A stretch of DNA of 64,000 nt, taken from NCBI GenBank assembly GCA_963743035.1, contig CAVUOB010000018.1:868001-932000 (forward strand), written 5' to 3'. Below the pieces are notes generated by a model that saw only the letters and a list, made by a program, of their open reading frames with translations, made no database searches and had not been told where the DNA came from. Below are positions 18,654 to 27,300 of the stretch, piece after piece. The position numbers and the translations under genes were made by a program. The DNA comes from PALSA-911 sp963743035 (GTDB taxonomy: Bacteria; Pseudomonadota; Alphaproteobacteria; Acetobacterales; Acetobacteraceae). Numbering within the stretch: position 1 is the stretch's first letter; every line of letters begins with the position of its first letter.

Positions 18654-19475
18654 ATGCGCCATGGCGCTTCTGACGATGCCGAGTGGGACGATCGCGAGGA
18701 TGACGGCTCCTGGCGGGTGCCGAACCATGCGCGCCACGCCGGCGGAATCGACCCGGCCACCCGCAGGCTGGCGCTGATCGCGGCCGGGGTCGGCGCCGTG
18801 CTGGTCCTCGGTATCGGGTTGTGGAGCGCGATGGGGCATCGCAACACCGTGGTGCCGGTGATCGAGGCCGATAGCCGCCCGATCCGGGTGAAGCCCGAGA
18901 ATCCCGGCGGCCTGCAGGTCAGCGGCGCCAATGACGAAATCATGTACGGCGATTCCGGGCCGGCGACCAGCCGCCTGGCCCCGCCGGCGGAAAAGCCGGA
19001 GCCGAACGTGCTGCGCGCTCGCCAGCAGGAGCAACCGGCGCCGCAGATGGCGGTGGCGAGCGACGTGCCGCCGGCCGACGGCACGGCCATCGTCGGCGCC
19101 ACGGCCGTTTCGACGGGTCCGGCATCCGCCGCTCCGGCGGCCGCTGCGCATCCGCCGATATCCGGACTGCCGGAAAAGCGGCAGGCGGCGCAGCCCGCCG
19201 CGCCGGCGCCTGCCACCCAGGCAGCCGGGAAAGGCACCCTGGTGCAGTTCGCCGCGCTTGGCAGTGAGGAGGCGGCACGGGCGGAATGGGCGCATCTGAA
19301 CAAGCGCATCCCGGACCTGCTGGGCGGCCGCCAGCCGAGCTTCACCAAGACCGAACGCGACGGAAAGACCTATTGGCGGGTGCGCACCGGCGGGTTTGCC
19401 GACATGGCGCAGGCAACCAGCTTCTGTGAGCGGGCACGCGCCAAGGGTGCGGCGTGCTCGATTGCCAGTTTCTGA
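18654..19475 (+). CDS. SPOR-domain membrane protein
   Basis: The 273-residue protein has a charged cytoplasmic head, one membrane segment at about residues 42-60 (LALIAAGVGAVLVLGIGLW), a long Pro/Ala-rich periplasmic linker, and a C-terminal SPOR domain of about 75 residues starting GTLVQFAALGSEEAA and ending with YWRVRTGGFADMAQATSFC. SPOR domains bind denuded peptidoglycan glycan strands at division sites. The neighbouring nagZ also acts on peptidoglycan. GGAGGAGG precedes the start, partly adjoining a seven-base-arm hairpin at 18627-18643. Confidence 0.85.
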   Translation: MRHGASDDAEWDDREDDGSWRVPNHARHAGGIDPATRRLALIAAGVGAVLVLGIGLWSAMGHRNTVVPVIEADSRPIRVKPENPGGLQVSGANDEIMYGDSGPATSRLAPPAEKPEPNVLRARQQEQPAPQMAVASDVPPADGTAIVGATAVSTGPASAAPAAAAHPPISGLPEKRQAAQPAAPAPATQAAGKGTLVQFAALGSEEAARAEWAHLNKRIPDLLGGRQPSFTKTERDGKTYWRVRTGGFADMAQATSFCERARAKGAACSIASF

Positions 19476-19506
19476 GCCTCGCCGAATTCTCGCCGCTTCC
19501 CCTGGA

Positions 19507-20512
19507 ATGAAACCGGCGATCGTCGGGATCGCCGGCCCGTGCCTGGCAGTGGCCGAGGCCGACATGCTGCGCCGGCATCGCCCGGCCGGGATCATCCTGT
19601 TCGCCCGCAATGTCGCGGATCCCGGCCAGCTGCGCGCGCTGACCGCCGGGTTGCGCGCCGTGCTGCCGCCCGGCGCGGTGATAATGGTGGATCAGGAAGG
19701 CGGCCGGGTCGCGCGGCTGCGGCCGCCGCATTGGCGGGCGCACCCGCCGGCCGCCGAGCTGGGCCGGCTGTTCGCCCGGCATGGCCCCTCGGGGCTCCGG
19801 GCCGCCTGGATCACCGGCGCGCTGATCGGCGCGGATTGCGCCTCCTGCGGCTTCGACGTGGTCTGCGCGCCGGTGCTGGACCTGGCCTATCCCGGCGCGC
19901 ATGACGTCATCGGCGACCGTGCCTTCGGGCCCGACCCGGTGGTGGTCGCCCGGCTCGGCCGGGCTATGGCGGCGGGATTGCTGGCCGCCGGGGTACAACC
20001 GGTCGGCAAGCACGCGCCAGGCCATGGCCGCGCCCGCGTGGACAGCCATCTGGCGCTGCCGCGGATCGAGGCGAACTGATCTGGACAACGATATCCTCCC
20101 TTTCAGCCTGAATTCGGACCTGCCCTGGGCGATGACCGCCCATATCCTCTATACCGGCCTCGACCCGTCCCGCCCGGCGACCCTGTCGGCGGATATAATC
20201 GGGTCGGTCTTGCGCGGTAGGATAGGGTTTAGAGGCGTTCTGGTGACGGATGATCTGGCGATGCAGGCACTGACGGGCTCCCCCGCCGAGCGGGCGGTGG
20301 CGGCACTCGATGCCGGCTGCGATATCGCCCTGTACTGTTCCGGCGAACTGGAGCCGACCGAGGCGCTGCTGGCCGCATGCCCGGCGCCGCGCCCGGAAAC
20401 CCTGCACCGGCTGCGCGCCGCGCGGGTGCTGGCGGCGCGGCGGCGCACCGCCCTCGATCCGGCGGCGCTGGCGGGCGAGCGGGACCGGCTGCTCGGGCGC
20501 GGGCCGGCGTGA
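19507..20512 (+). CDS. nagZ: Beta-N-acetylhexosaminidase NagZ (frame break)
   Basis: NagZ releases N-acetylglucosamine from cytoplasmic muropeptides during cell-wall recycling. The first part shows GIILFARNVADPGQL, MVDQEGGRVARLRPP and GKHAPGHGRARVDSH, the catalytic His loop. A TGA at 20077-20079 stops that frame, but removing one base near 20074 continues into DLDNDILPF, FRGVLVTDDLAMQ with the nucleophile Asp, and a normal C-terminus. The total span is one base over a multiple of three. I read it as one intact gene with an assembly error. Its stop overlaps the M50 protease start as TGATG. Confidence 0.85.
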
Positions 20513-21237
20513 TGTTCGACATGCTTCTCCGGTTCGCGCTGGCGGCGATCCCGGCCATCATCGCCATCACCCTGCACGAGGCGGCGCATGGCTACGCGGC
20601 CTGGGCGCTGGGCGACGACACCGCCAAGCGGGCAGGGCGGCTGTCGCTGAACCCGCTGGTGCATGTGGACCGGGTGGGCACGATTCTGCTGCCCGGCTTC
20701 CTGATGGTCTTTCAGCTATTGACCATCCATCGCATCGCCTTTCTGTTCGGCTGGGCGAAGCCGGTGCCGGTGGCGGCCTGGAAATTCGCCCATCCGCGGC
20801 GCGGCATGATGGTGGTGGCGGCGGCCGGGCCGGCGATGAACTTCTTCCTCGCCTGGCTGGCGGCGCTGGCGCTGCATCTGGTCGATGCCATGCCGGGCAT
20901 GGTCGGCACGCTGTTCGTCTATTTCGCCGAATATTTCATCCTGGCCAATCTGGTGCTCGGCCTGTTCAACCTGCTGCCGATCCCGCCGCTGGATGGCGGG
21001 CGCATCGTGGTCGGTCTGCTGCCGGAGAACCTGGCCCGGATCTGGGGCGGGTTCGAGCGGGCGGGCATCCTGATCGTGATCTTCCTGGTGTTTCTGCTGC
21101 CGCGGCTGATGGCGGAGCTCGACATCGACTTCAACCCGGTCGGCGACGCCTTCGAGGTCGCGATCCCCTGGGCCATGCGGGTGATCTTCCTTCTCGCCGG
21201 CTATGACATGGCCAGCAGCGATGCCCACTCCATCTGA
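20512..21237 (+). CDS. Site-2-type membrane metalloprotease (M50)
   Basis: The 241-residue polytopic protein carries HEAAH near residue 21 within a membrane helix (zinc ligands and catalytic Glu). The second metal motif NLLPIPPLDGGRI near residue 158 supplies the third ligand Asp. This is the compact S2P branch without a PDZ domain, which cuts membrane-embedded substrates; the substrate is unknown. It has about six hydrophobic segments. It overlaps nagZ upstream and scpA downstream (17 bases), so the nagZ-M50-scpA-scpB run is probably one transcript. Confidence 0.85.
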   Translation: MFDMLLRFALAAIPAIIAITLHEAAHGYAAWALGDDTAKRAGRLSLNPLVHVDRVGTILLPGFLMVFQLLTIHRIAFLFGWAKPVPVAAWKFAHPRRGMMVVAAAGPAMNFFLAWLAALALHLVDAMPGMVGTLFVYFAEYFILANLVLGLFNLLPIPPLDGGRIVVGLLPENLARIWGGFERAGILIVIFLVFLLPRLMAELDIDFNPVGDAFEVAIPWAMRVIFLLAGYDMASSDAHSI

Positions 21238-22135
21238 AACCGGGGGGCCGCTTGAGAAAGTAGGGCCTGAAAAGCGAGAGCCTGAACAGAGTGGGCCTGA
21301 AAATTCTGGGCCTGCCGAGACCGCTGCTGCCGCCGAGGTCTCGTCCGACAGCCTGCTGCTGCGGCTGGAGGGCTTCGAAGGCCCGCTGGACCTGCTGCTG
21401 GATCTCGCGCGCGGGCAGAAGGTGGACCCGGACCGCAGCGGGGGCCAGAAGCCGGACCTGGCCAGGATTTCCATCCTCTCGGTGGTCGACCAGTTCCTGG
21501 CGGTGATCGAGGGCGCCCGGCGGGTGCGGCTGGAACTCGCGGCCGACTGGCTGGTGATGGCGGCATGGCTGGCCTGGCTGAAATCGCGCCTGCTGGTGCC
21601 GGCGGGCACCGGGGAGGCGGAAGAGGGCGAGTTGGCGGCCGAGACGCTGGCCTCCCGCCTGCGCGACCTGCAGGCGATGCGCACCGCCGCCGCCTGGCTG
21701 GGCACGCGCAGCCAGCTCGGGATCGACGTGTTCGCGCGCGGCGCGCCGGAGGATTTCTCCGAGATCGACCGTTCGCGCCTGGCGGTGGACCTGCCATCGC
21801 TGGTGCGCGGCTACCTGGCCGCCTTGCGCCGGAGCGCGTCCAACCGCATCTACCGGCCGCGGGCGTTGACGCTGTGGACCGTGCAGGACGCGCTGCACCG
21901 GCTGGGCCTGCTGGTCGGCAGCCTGCCGGACTGGAGCACGCTGGAGAGCTTCCTGCCGGAGGATCTGGCCGATCCGATGGAGCGGCGGGCGGCGCTGGCG
22001 AGCACCCTGCTGGCGGGGCTGGAAATGGCCCGCGGCGGGGCGGTACGGCTGCACCAGGAGGAGCATTTCGGGCCGATCCGGGTGCATCGGGGCGGCGATC
22101 CGGTCCCCGAGGAGCAGATTGAGGATGCGACATGA
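21221..22135 (+). CDS. scpA: Segregation and condensation protein A
   Basis: ScpA is the kleisin that bridges SMC heads in the chromosome-condensing complex. After about 40 residues of low-complexity Gly/Pro/Glu sequence built from repeated GPE units, the protein shows the family entry LRLEGFEGPLDLLLDLARGQKVD, then ISILSVVDQFLAVIE, ADWLVMAAWLAWLKSRLLVP and a winged-helix C-terminus. It has 304 residues. The start overlaps the M50 gene by 17 bases; an alternative ATG lies at 21203. The stop overlaps the scpB start as ATGA. Confidence 0.92.
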   Translation: MPTPSETGGPLEKVGPEKREPEQSGPENSGPAETAAAAEVSSDSLLLRLEGFEGPLDLLLDLARGQKVDPDRSGGQKPDLARISILSVVDQFLAVIEGARRVRLELAADWLVMAAWLAWLKSRLLVPAGTGEAEEGELAAETLASRLRDLQAMRTAAAWLGTRSQLGIDVFARGAPEDFSEIDRSRLAVDLPSLVRGYLAALRRSASNRIYRPRALTLWTVQDALHRLGLLVGSLPDWSTLESFLPEDLADPMERRAALASTLLAGLEMARGGAVRLHQEEHFGPIRVHRGGDPVPEEQIEDAT

Positions 22136-23091
22136 TGAGTGAAGCCGCCGCCCCGGAACCGGAAACCGGGCCGGAGACCCAGCCGATGCCAGAGAAGGTG
22201 CCAGAATCGGTGCCAGAATCGGTGTCAGAATTGGTGCCAGAGATCGTAGCGGAGCCGGCGAGCGAGGCCGCCGAGCCGATCGAGACCGAAGGCACGCTGC
22301 ATGTCGGCGGGGCATCGCATCTGGAAGACGCGTCTGCGCCCGATTCCGAACCCGAACCCGCGTCCGAGCCGGATCCGGCTGCCGGCGAGCTGTTGCTGCG
22401 CATCGCGGAGGCCATGGTGTTCTCTTCCGCCACGCCGGTCACGGCGCGCGCGCTTGCGCAGATCCTGCCCGGGGAGGCCGACGCGGACCTGGTGCTGTCG
22501 CAGCTGCGCACGCGCTATGCCGGGCGCGGGGTGGAACTGGTGGACGTCGCCGGCGGGGTGCAGTTCCGCAGCGCGCCGGACCTGGCGGAGCGCCTGCGCA
22601 AGGTGATCGTCATGCCGCGCCGGCTGCCGCGCGTGGCGATGGAGACGCTGGCCATCATCGCCTATCACCAGCCGGTCACCCGTCCGGAGATCGAGGAGAT
22701 CCGCGGCACCTCGCTCGCCCAGCAGACGCTGGATTCGCTGCTGGAAGCGGGACTCGTGGCGCCGAAGGGGCGCAAGGAAACCCCGGGCCGGCCGACCCTG
22801 TGGGGCACGACCGAGGGGTTCCTGATGCAGTTCGGGCTTAAGGACCTGCGCGAGCTTCCCCGGCGGGAGGATCTGCTGCTGGACCTGCCCCTCGCTGCCT
22901 CCAGGGCGGCGGCGCCGAAGGAGGGGGAGCCCGCCGCCGAGCCTGTGGCCGCCCAAGCTGGCCCGGAACAGCCTGGCCCGGAACAGCCTGGCGCGGATCA
23001 GCCTGGGGCTGACCAAGCAGGGGCCGAGGCATCCGCGCAGCCGGAAACCGGCGAACCGGCGCCGTCTGGCGCCCCCGAAGCCCGCGGCTGA
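22132..23091 (+). CDS. scpB: Segregation and condensation protein B
   Basis: The core (about residues 82-250) has two winged helices with LLLRIAEAMVFSSATPVT, PRVAMETLAIIAYHQPVTRPEIEEIRG and GRPTLWGTTEGFLMQFGL, all diagnostic for ScpB, partner of ScpA and SMC. At 319 residues it is much longer than usual. The extra length is an acidic N-terminal tail containing a 12-base tandem repeat and a C-terminal tail of 15-base repeats. Both tails are probably disordered. The start at 22132 overlaps scpA; ATG 22135 is also possible. Confidence 0.92.
   Translation: MMSEAAAPEPETGPETQPMPEKVPESVPESVSELVPEIVAEPASEAAEPIETEGTLHVGGASHLEDASAPDSEPEPASEPDPAAGELLLRIAEAMVFSSATPVTARALAQILPGEADADLVLSQLRTRYAGRGVELVDVAGGVQFRSAPDLAERLRKVIVMPRRLPRVAMETLAIIAYHQPVTRPEIEEIRGTSLAQQTLDSLLEAGLVAPKGRKETPGRPTLWGTTEGFLMQFGLKDLRELPRREDLLLDLPLAASRAAAPKEGEPAAEPVAAQAGPEQPGPEQPGADQPGADQAGAEASAQPETGEPAPSGAPEARG
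22198..22245 (+). repeat. 12-base tandem repeat in scpB N-terminus
   Basis: Four in-frame copies of a GTGCCAGAATCG-type unit start at 22198, 22210, 22222 and 22234. The first two are identical and the others have one to three changes. They encode Val-Pro-Glu-Ser-like units. A more degenerate copy lies just upstream at 22186. Confidence 0.8.
22960..23019 (+). repeat. 15-base tandem repeat in scpB C-terminus
   Basis: Four in-frame copies of a GGCCCGGAACAGCCT-type unit begin at 22960, 22975, 22990 and 23005, with increasing divergence. They encode Gly-Pro-Glu-Gln-Pro-like units in the acidic tail after the ScpB core. Confidence 0.8.
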
Positions 23092-23152
23092 ACCGCAGGT
23101 TTCCGCGGCCCGGGTTTCCTGCTAGCAAGCCGGCCGGAGATAACTGGCACCC

Positions 23153-23767
23153 ATGTTCGATTTTGCCTGGTCTGAAATAGCGCTGATCGTCGTGGTGGCC
23201 GTGGTCTTCATCGGACCCAAGGACCTGCCGGTGGCGATCAAGGCGGTCACGGAGATGATCAAGAAGGCGCGCCGGATGGCCGGCGAGTTCCAGACGCATG
23301 TCGACGAGATGGTGCGGGAGGCCGACCTTCACGAAGTTCGCGACAGCTTCAACCAGATCCGCAATTTCGACTTCAAGGGCACTGTAGAACGCGCTGTGGA
23401 CCCGGATGGCTCGCTGCGCAGCACCTTTGCGTCCAATCCGCTCGAGCCGGTGGTGACGCCCGCGCCGGCCCCCAGCGAAGCGGCATCCGATAACATAAGC
23501 GATGCGGCATCCGAAAGCCTGCCCGATGCCGCGACCATCGAGGCGCATTCGGCCGCGGAGCTGACGCGGCCGGAGGGGGTGGACAGCGTCGTCAAGACCG
23601 AACCCGAGCCGGAGGAAGCGGCCGAGACCGCCCCGCCGGCGTTCATTCCGCCCGGTTTCACGCTGCCGGACTACCTCTCGCCGCCCAAACCAGCCGCGGC
23701 CGCGGCCGAGCCGCCGGCTTTCGTGCCGCCGTCGATCACGGCGCAACCGCCTACCCGTCACTCCTAA
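23153..23767 (+). CDS. tatB: Twin-arginine translocase subunit TatB
   Basis: TatB works with TatC as the receptor for folded Tat substrates in the inner membrane. The N-terminus MFDFAWSEIALIVVVAVVFIGPKDLP has the single short membrane helix, the early Glu and the FIGPKDLP hinge. An amphipathic helix with MIKKARRMAGEF follows, then a coiled stretch and a long Pro/Ala-rich tail (204 residues in all). No tatA lies between scpB and tatB; the 61-base gap holds nothing coding. tatC follows after 18 bases. Confidence 0.93.
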   Translation: MFDFAWSEIALIVVVAVVFIGPKDLPVAIKAVTEMIKKARRMAGEFQTHVDEMVREADLHEVRDSFNQIRNFDFKGTVERAVDPDGSLRSTFASNPLEPVVTPAPAPSEAASDNISDAASESLPDAATIEAHSAAELTRPEGVDSVVKTEPEPEEAAETAPPAFIPPGFTLPDYLSPPKPAAAAAEPPAFVPPSITAQPPTRHS

Positions 23768-23785
23768 TCACCCGACAGGACCGCC

Positions 23786-24571
23786 GTGGCCGACCCCAAA
23801 GACGACGATCCCATAGACGACAAGCCGATGCCGCTGCTCGATCACCTGATCGAGCTGCGCCGGCGGCTGATCTGGGCGATGGCGGCGTTCCTGATCGCCT
23901 TCTTCATCTCCTATTACTTCTCCAAGCAGATCTACGCGTTCCTGGCGCAGCCGCTGGCCGACATCCTGCAGCAGAAGGGCGGCGGCGACCGGCGGATGAT
24001 CTTCACCGCGCTGTACGAGGCGTTCTTCACCTATCTGAAGGTGGCGATGTTCAGCGCCGCCTTCATCTCCTTTCCGGTGATCGCCATCCAGATCTGGCTG
24101 TTCGTCGCGCCCGGCCTGTATCGCAGCGAAAAGCGGGCGATGCTGCCGTTCCTGGTCGCGACGCCGATCCTGTTCTTCCTCGGCGGGGCGCTGGCCTATT
24201 ACTTCGTGTTCCCGTTCGCCTGGCGCTTCTTCCTGAGCTTCGAGATTCCCGAAGGCAGCGGCGGCCTGCCGATCCAGCTGGAGGCCAAGGTCGGCGAGTA
24301 TCTCGACCTGGTCATGAAGCTGATCTTCGCCTTCGGCATCACCTTCGAGCTGCCGGTGCTGCTGACGCTGCTGGCCAAGGTCGGCATCGTCACCGCGGCG
24401 TCGCTGAAGCGGTTCCGGCGCTACGCCTATGTCGGCATGTTCGTGGTCGCCGCGATCCTGGCGCCGCCGGACGTGATCACCCAGGTCGGCCTCGCGGTGC
24501 CGCTGATCCTGCTTTATGAGATTTCCATTGTGACGGCGCGCATGGTCGAGCCGAAGCCGGCAGAAGGTTAA
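23786..24571 (+). CDS. tatC: Twin-arginine translocase subunit TatC
   Basis: A 261-residue polytopic protein with the TatC entry MPLLDHLIELRRRLIWAM. FVAPGLYRSEKRAMLPF appears near residue 110, and helices follow to about residue 250, consistent with six membrane segments. TatC recognises the RR motif of signal peptides. The start is GTG, supported by AGGA six bases upstream. At least one Tat-type signal occurs in this window (the carbonic anhydrase-like protein), plus a Tat-like one on the substrate-binding protein. serS follows after only four bases. Confidence 0.96.
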   Translation: MADPKDDDPIDDKPMPLLDHLIELRRRLIWAMAAFLIAFFISYYFSKQIYAFLAQPLADILQQKGGGDRRMIFTALYEAFFTYLKVAMFSAAFISFPVIAIQIWLFVAPGLYRSEKRAMLPFLVATPILFFLGGALAYYFVFPFAWRFFLSFEIPEGSGGLPIQLEAKVGEYLDLVMKLIFAFGITFELPVLLTLLAKVGIVTAASLKRFRRYAYVGMFVVAAILAPPDVITQVGLAVPLILLYEISIVTARMVEPKPAEG

Positions 24572-24575
24572 GACG

Positions 24576-25865
24576 ATGCACGACATCCGCGCGATCCGCG
24601 CCGAACCCGAGGCGTTCGACGCCGCGTTGCGGCGCCGCGGGTTGCCGCCGGCCTCCTCCGACATTCTGGCGCGCGATTTCGAGCGCCGCGCCGCGCAGAC
24701 CGCGCTGCAGGAGAAGCAGGCAAGGCGCAACGCGCTGGCCAAGGAGATCGGCCAAATCAAACGCGAGGGGGGCACGCGCCAGGGGGCGGACACCTCGGCG
24801 CTGGAGGCCGAGGCCACCCGGCTGCGCGACGAGATGGAGGGGCTGGAGCAGATGGCCGCCGGGTTGGAGGCGGGCATCAAATCCATCCTCGAAAGCCTGC
24901 CGAACATCCTGCAGGACGACGTGCCGGACGGTCCCGACGAAACCGCCAATGTGGTGCTCGCCCAGCATGGCGAGCCGCGCGACCTCGGCTTCCAGCCGAA
25001 GCAGCATTTCGAGCTCGGCGAGGCGCTGGGCCTGATGGATTTCGCCACGGCGGCCAAGCTCGCCGGCGCGCGCTTCACGGTGCTGCGCGGGGCGTTGGCG
25101 CGGATGGAACGCGCGCTCGGTCAGTTTATGCTGGACCTGCACACGGACGCACATGGCTATACCGAGACGGTGGTGCCGTCCCTGGTCAACGAAGCGACCG
25201 CCTACGGCACCGGCAACCTGCCGAAATTCAAGGAAGACCTGTTCGAGACCATTGACGGGCGCTATTTGATCCCGACCGCGGAAATGCCGCTGACCAACAT
25301 GGTGGCCGGCGACATCGTCAGCGCCAAGGCGCTGCCGATCCGCGTGACGGCGCTGACCGATTGCTTCCGCAGCGAGGCGGGCTCGGCTGGGCGGGATACC
25401 CGCGGGATGCTGCGCCAGCACCAGTTCCGCAAGGTGGAGCTGGTCTCCGTCACCCTTCCCGAGGAAAGCGCCGCCGAGCATGAGCGCATGACCGAGGCCG
25501 CGGAGAAGGTGCTGAGGCTGCTGGAACTGCCGTTCCGTCGCGTGCTGCTGTCCTCCGGCGACACCGGCTTCGGCGCCAGCAAGACCTTCGACCTCGAGGT
25601 ATGGATGCCCGGCCAGCAGGCGTGGCGGGAGATCAGCTCCTGCTCCAACTGCCGCGACTTCCAGGCGCGGCGCATGAACGCCCGCTTCCGCGCCGCCGAC
25701 GGCAAGACCATCGCCTATGTGCATACGCTGAACGGCTCCGGCATCGCGGTGGGCCGCGCCCTGATCGCGGTGATGGAAAACTACCAGCAGGCGGATGGCT
25801 CGATCCTGGTCCCCTCGGCGCTGCGACCCTACATGGGCGGGCTGGAGCATATCGCGCCGGCGTGA
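24576..25865 (+). CDS. serS: Seryl-tRNA synthetase
   Basis: Class II enzyme of 429 residues charging tRNA-Ser and tRNA-Sec. The N-terminal coiled-coil arm spans about residues 30-105 (EKQARRNALAKEIGQIKREGG). Catalytic-domain motifs include YLIPTAEMPLTNM near residue 230, motif 2 in FRSEAGSAGRDTRGMLRQHQF near 263, and the motif 3 region NGSGIAVGRALIAVMEN near residue 385. Length and order are normal. It forms the end of the tatBC-serS run. Confidence 0.97.
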   Translation: MHDIRAIRAEPEAFDAALRRRGLPPASSDILARDFERRAAQTALQEKQARRNALAKEIGQIKREGGTRQGADTSALEAEATRLRDEMEGLEQMAAGLEAGIKSILESLPNILQDDVPDGPDETANVVLAQHGEPRDLGFQPKQHFELGEALGLMDFATAAKLAGARFTVLRGALARMERALGQFMLDLHTDAHGYTETVVPSLVNEATAYGTGNLPKFKEDLFETIDGRYLIPTAEMPLTNMVAGDIVSAKALPIRVTALTDCFRSEAGSAGRDTRGMLRQHQFRKVELVSVTLPEESAAEHERMTEAAEKVLRLLELPFRRVLLSSGDTGFGASKTFDLEVWMPGQQAWREISSCSNCRDFQARRMNARFRAADGKTIAYVHTLNGSGIAVGRALIAVMENYQQADGSILVPSALRPYMGGLEHIAPA

Positions 25866-25899
25866 CGCCGGTTCGCCGGTCAAGCTGGGCTTCAATGGC

Positions 25900-25918
25900 C
25901 GAGTGATGTAAATACTCG
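25900..25918. promoter_or_regulatory. Candidate operator upstream of TetR gene
   Basis: Arms CGAGT at 25900-25904 and ACTCG at 25914-25918 flank GATGTAAAT, and the site ends five bases before the TetR start codon. It shares ATGTAAAT with the palindrome at 26634-26652 downstream of the TetR gene, which suggests that one regulator binds both. Confidence 0.4.
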
Positions 25919-25922
25919 TCAC

Positions 25923-26573
25923 ATGGCATGGTCGGGACAGGGTCCGGAGCGGGGCGATCGGGAAGGCCGCCGCGGCTATCATCACGGCAATCTGCGCGAG
26001 GCGCTGATTGACGCCGCGCTGCACCTGATCGCCGAGAAGGGGCCGGCCGGTTTCACCATCGCCGAGGCAGCCCGCGCCGCCGGCGTTTCCCCGGCCGCGC
26101 CGTACCGTCATTTCCGCGATGCCCAGGCGCTGCTGGCCGATGTCGCGCTGCGCGGCTATCAGCATTTTGCCGCCGCCCTGGCCGGCGCCTGGAACGGCGG
26201 CAAGCCGGATCCGGTGATCGCCTTCGAGAACCTGGGCCGCGCCTATCTCGGGTTCGCGCGCAACGAACCCGGCTACTACGCGGCGATGTTCGATGCCGGG
26301 TTGCCGCTGGCCGACTATCCGGCCCTGCTGGCGGCGGGTGACCAGGCCTTCGCGGTGCTGCGCGAGGCGACGGACGTGCTCTGCGCCAGGCTGCCGAAGG
26401 CGGAGCGTCCGCCGGCGCTGATGGTGGCGCTGCATGTCTGGGCCATGGCGCACGGCATCGCCTCGCTGTTCGGCCGCGGCGACGCGGCACGGCGCAAGCT
26501 GCCGATGTCGCCCGAGGACCTGCTGGAGGCGGGCTTCCTGGTCTATCTGCGCGGCCTCGGCCTGCTCAGCTGA
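25923..26573 (+). CDS. TetR-family regulator (WHG-domain type)
   Basis: This 216-residue regulator has an N-terminal helix-turn-helix (LREALIDAALHLIAEKGPAGFTIAEAARAAGVSPAAPYRHF, about residues 22-62). The ligand-binding domain contains the ALMVALHVWAMAHGIASLFGRG stretch typical of the WHG subgroup. Two related palindromic sites flank it, one before its own start and one in the promoter of the downstream DUF2852 gene. Autoregulation plus control of that neighbour is the simplest reading, though the ligand is unknown. Confidence 0.8.
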   Translation: MAWSGQGPERGDREGRRGYHHGNLREALIDAALHLIAEKGPAGFTIAEAARAAGVSPAAPYRHFRDAQALLADVALRGYQHFAAALAGAWNGGKPDPVIAFENLGRAYLGFARNEPGYYAAMFDAGLPLADYPALLAAGDQAFAVLREATDVLCARLPKAERPPALMVALHVWAMAHGIASLFGRGDAARRKLPMSPEDLLEAGFLVYLRGLGLLS

Positions 26574-26609
26574 GGGCTTCGGCAAGGCGCGCATTGCGCA
26601 AGGATTTGC

Positions 26610-26652
26610 TTGACGAACGATCTGTCCGCGCCTATGTAAATGTCACTTACAT
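26610..26652 (+). promoter_or_regulatory. Sigma-70-type promoter with overlapping palindrome before DUF2852 gene
   Basis: TTGACG at 26610-26615 and TATGTA at 26633-26638 are 17 bases apart, a good -35/-10 pair. The -10 overlaps an inverted repeat, ATGTAA at 26634-26639 and TTACAT at 26647-26652. Binding of a TetR dimer there would block RNA polymerase. The adjacent upstream TetR gene is the candidate repressor. Confidence 0.6.
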
Positions 26653-26668
26653 TCACATGGAGGCCGCG

Positions 26669-27229
26669 ATGTCCTACTCGTCGGATCGTCCACCGCCCGG
26701 CCGCGCTGGCTACGGCACCGCTGGATATGGGGCGGCCGCTTACGGACCGCCGCCCTCGGGCGGGTGGTTCTCCGGCTGGGAGCCGGGCCTCCTGCTGAGC
26801 GAATGGCTGGCCTTCCGGCCGCTGCGCATCGCGCTGGTGGTGCTGGCCTTCATCTGGTGGTGGCCGGTCGGCCTCGCCACGCTGTTGTTCATGATGTGGA
26901 GCAGACGCATGGGATGCTGGAGCTATGGCCCGCGGGCCTATCGTCAATCCGACCCGTCGCAGGCGGATCCGCCGCCATGGCGCGGATGGGCCCGGGGCTG
27001 CGGCCGGCGGGCGCCGGAGGGCAGCGGCAACCGCGCCTTCGACGAGTATCGCGCCGAGACCCTGCGCCGCCTGGAGGAGGAGCAGCGCGACTTCGTCGGC
27101 TTCCTCGATCGGCTGCGCTACGCCAAGGACAAGGCGGAGTTCGATCAGTTCCTGGCCGAGCGCCGGCACCGGTCGGAGACCCCGCCCGGCGGCGCGCCGG
27201 ACCAGCCGGAGCAGCCGAACCCGGCCTGA
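26669..27229 (+). CDS. DUF2852 membrane-anchored protein
   Basis: Function is unknown. The 186-residue product starts with a Gly/Tyr/Pro-rich stretch, has one or two membrane segments at about residues 50-75 (LRIALVVLAFIWWWPVGLATLLFMMW), then a charged C-terminal region with NRAFDEYRAETLRRLEEEQRDF and RLRYAKDKAEFDQFLAERR, the DUF2852 hallmark. GGAGG lies five bases before the chosen ATG; an ATG at 26657 has no such site, and a start further upstream would lie inside the promoter. It is likely regulated by the upstream TetR protein. A terminator follows. Confidence 0.75.
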   Translation: MSYSSDRPPPGRAGYGTAGYGAAAYGPPPSGGWFSGWEPGLLLSEWLAFRPLRIALVVLAFIWWWPVGLATLLFMMWSRRMGCWSYGPRAYRQSDPSQADPPPWRGWARGCGRRAPEGSGNRAFDEYRAETLRRLEEEQRDFVGFLDRLRYAKDKAEFDQFLAERRHRSETPPGGAPDQPEQPNPA

Positions 27230-27270
27230 GCCGGACCCGAGCAGGCAACCCCTGACGGAAGTAGGGCCGA

Positions 27271-27300
27271 AGGCGCCGGAAGCAACCGCTTCCGGCGCCT
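27271..27300 (+). terminator. Terminator after DUF2852 gene
   Basis: Perfect 13-base arms at 27271-27283 and 27288-27300 enclose an AACC loop and are followed by CTCTTGT, a weak T-rich tail. It separates the TetR/DUF2852 unit from the sucA operon. Confidence 0.65.

Noticed and set aside
16818..19610. Minus-strand open frame of about 930 codons opposite argS and the SPOR gene
   Set aside because: It has an Arg/His/Gly/Pro-rich composition typical of shadow frames, with no domain. Two well-identified genes occupy the other strand.
22198..23019. CRISPR-like array
   Set aside because: The repeats are 12 and 15 bases, directly tandem without spacers, and in frame within scpB.
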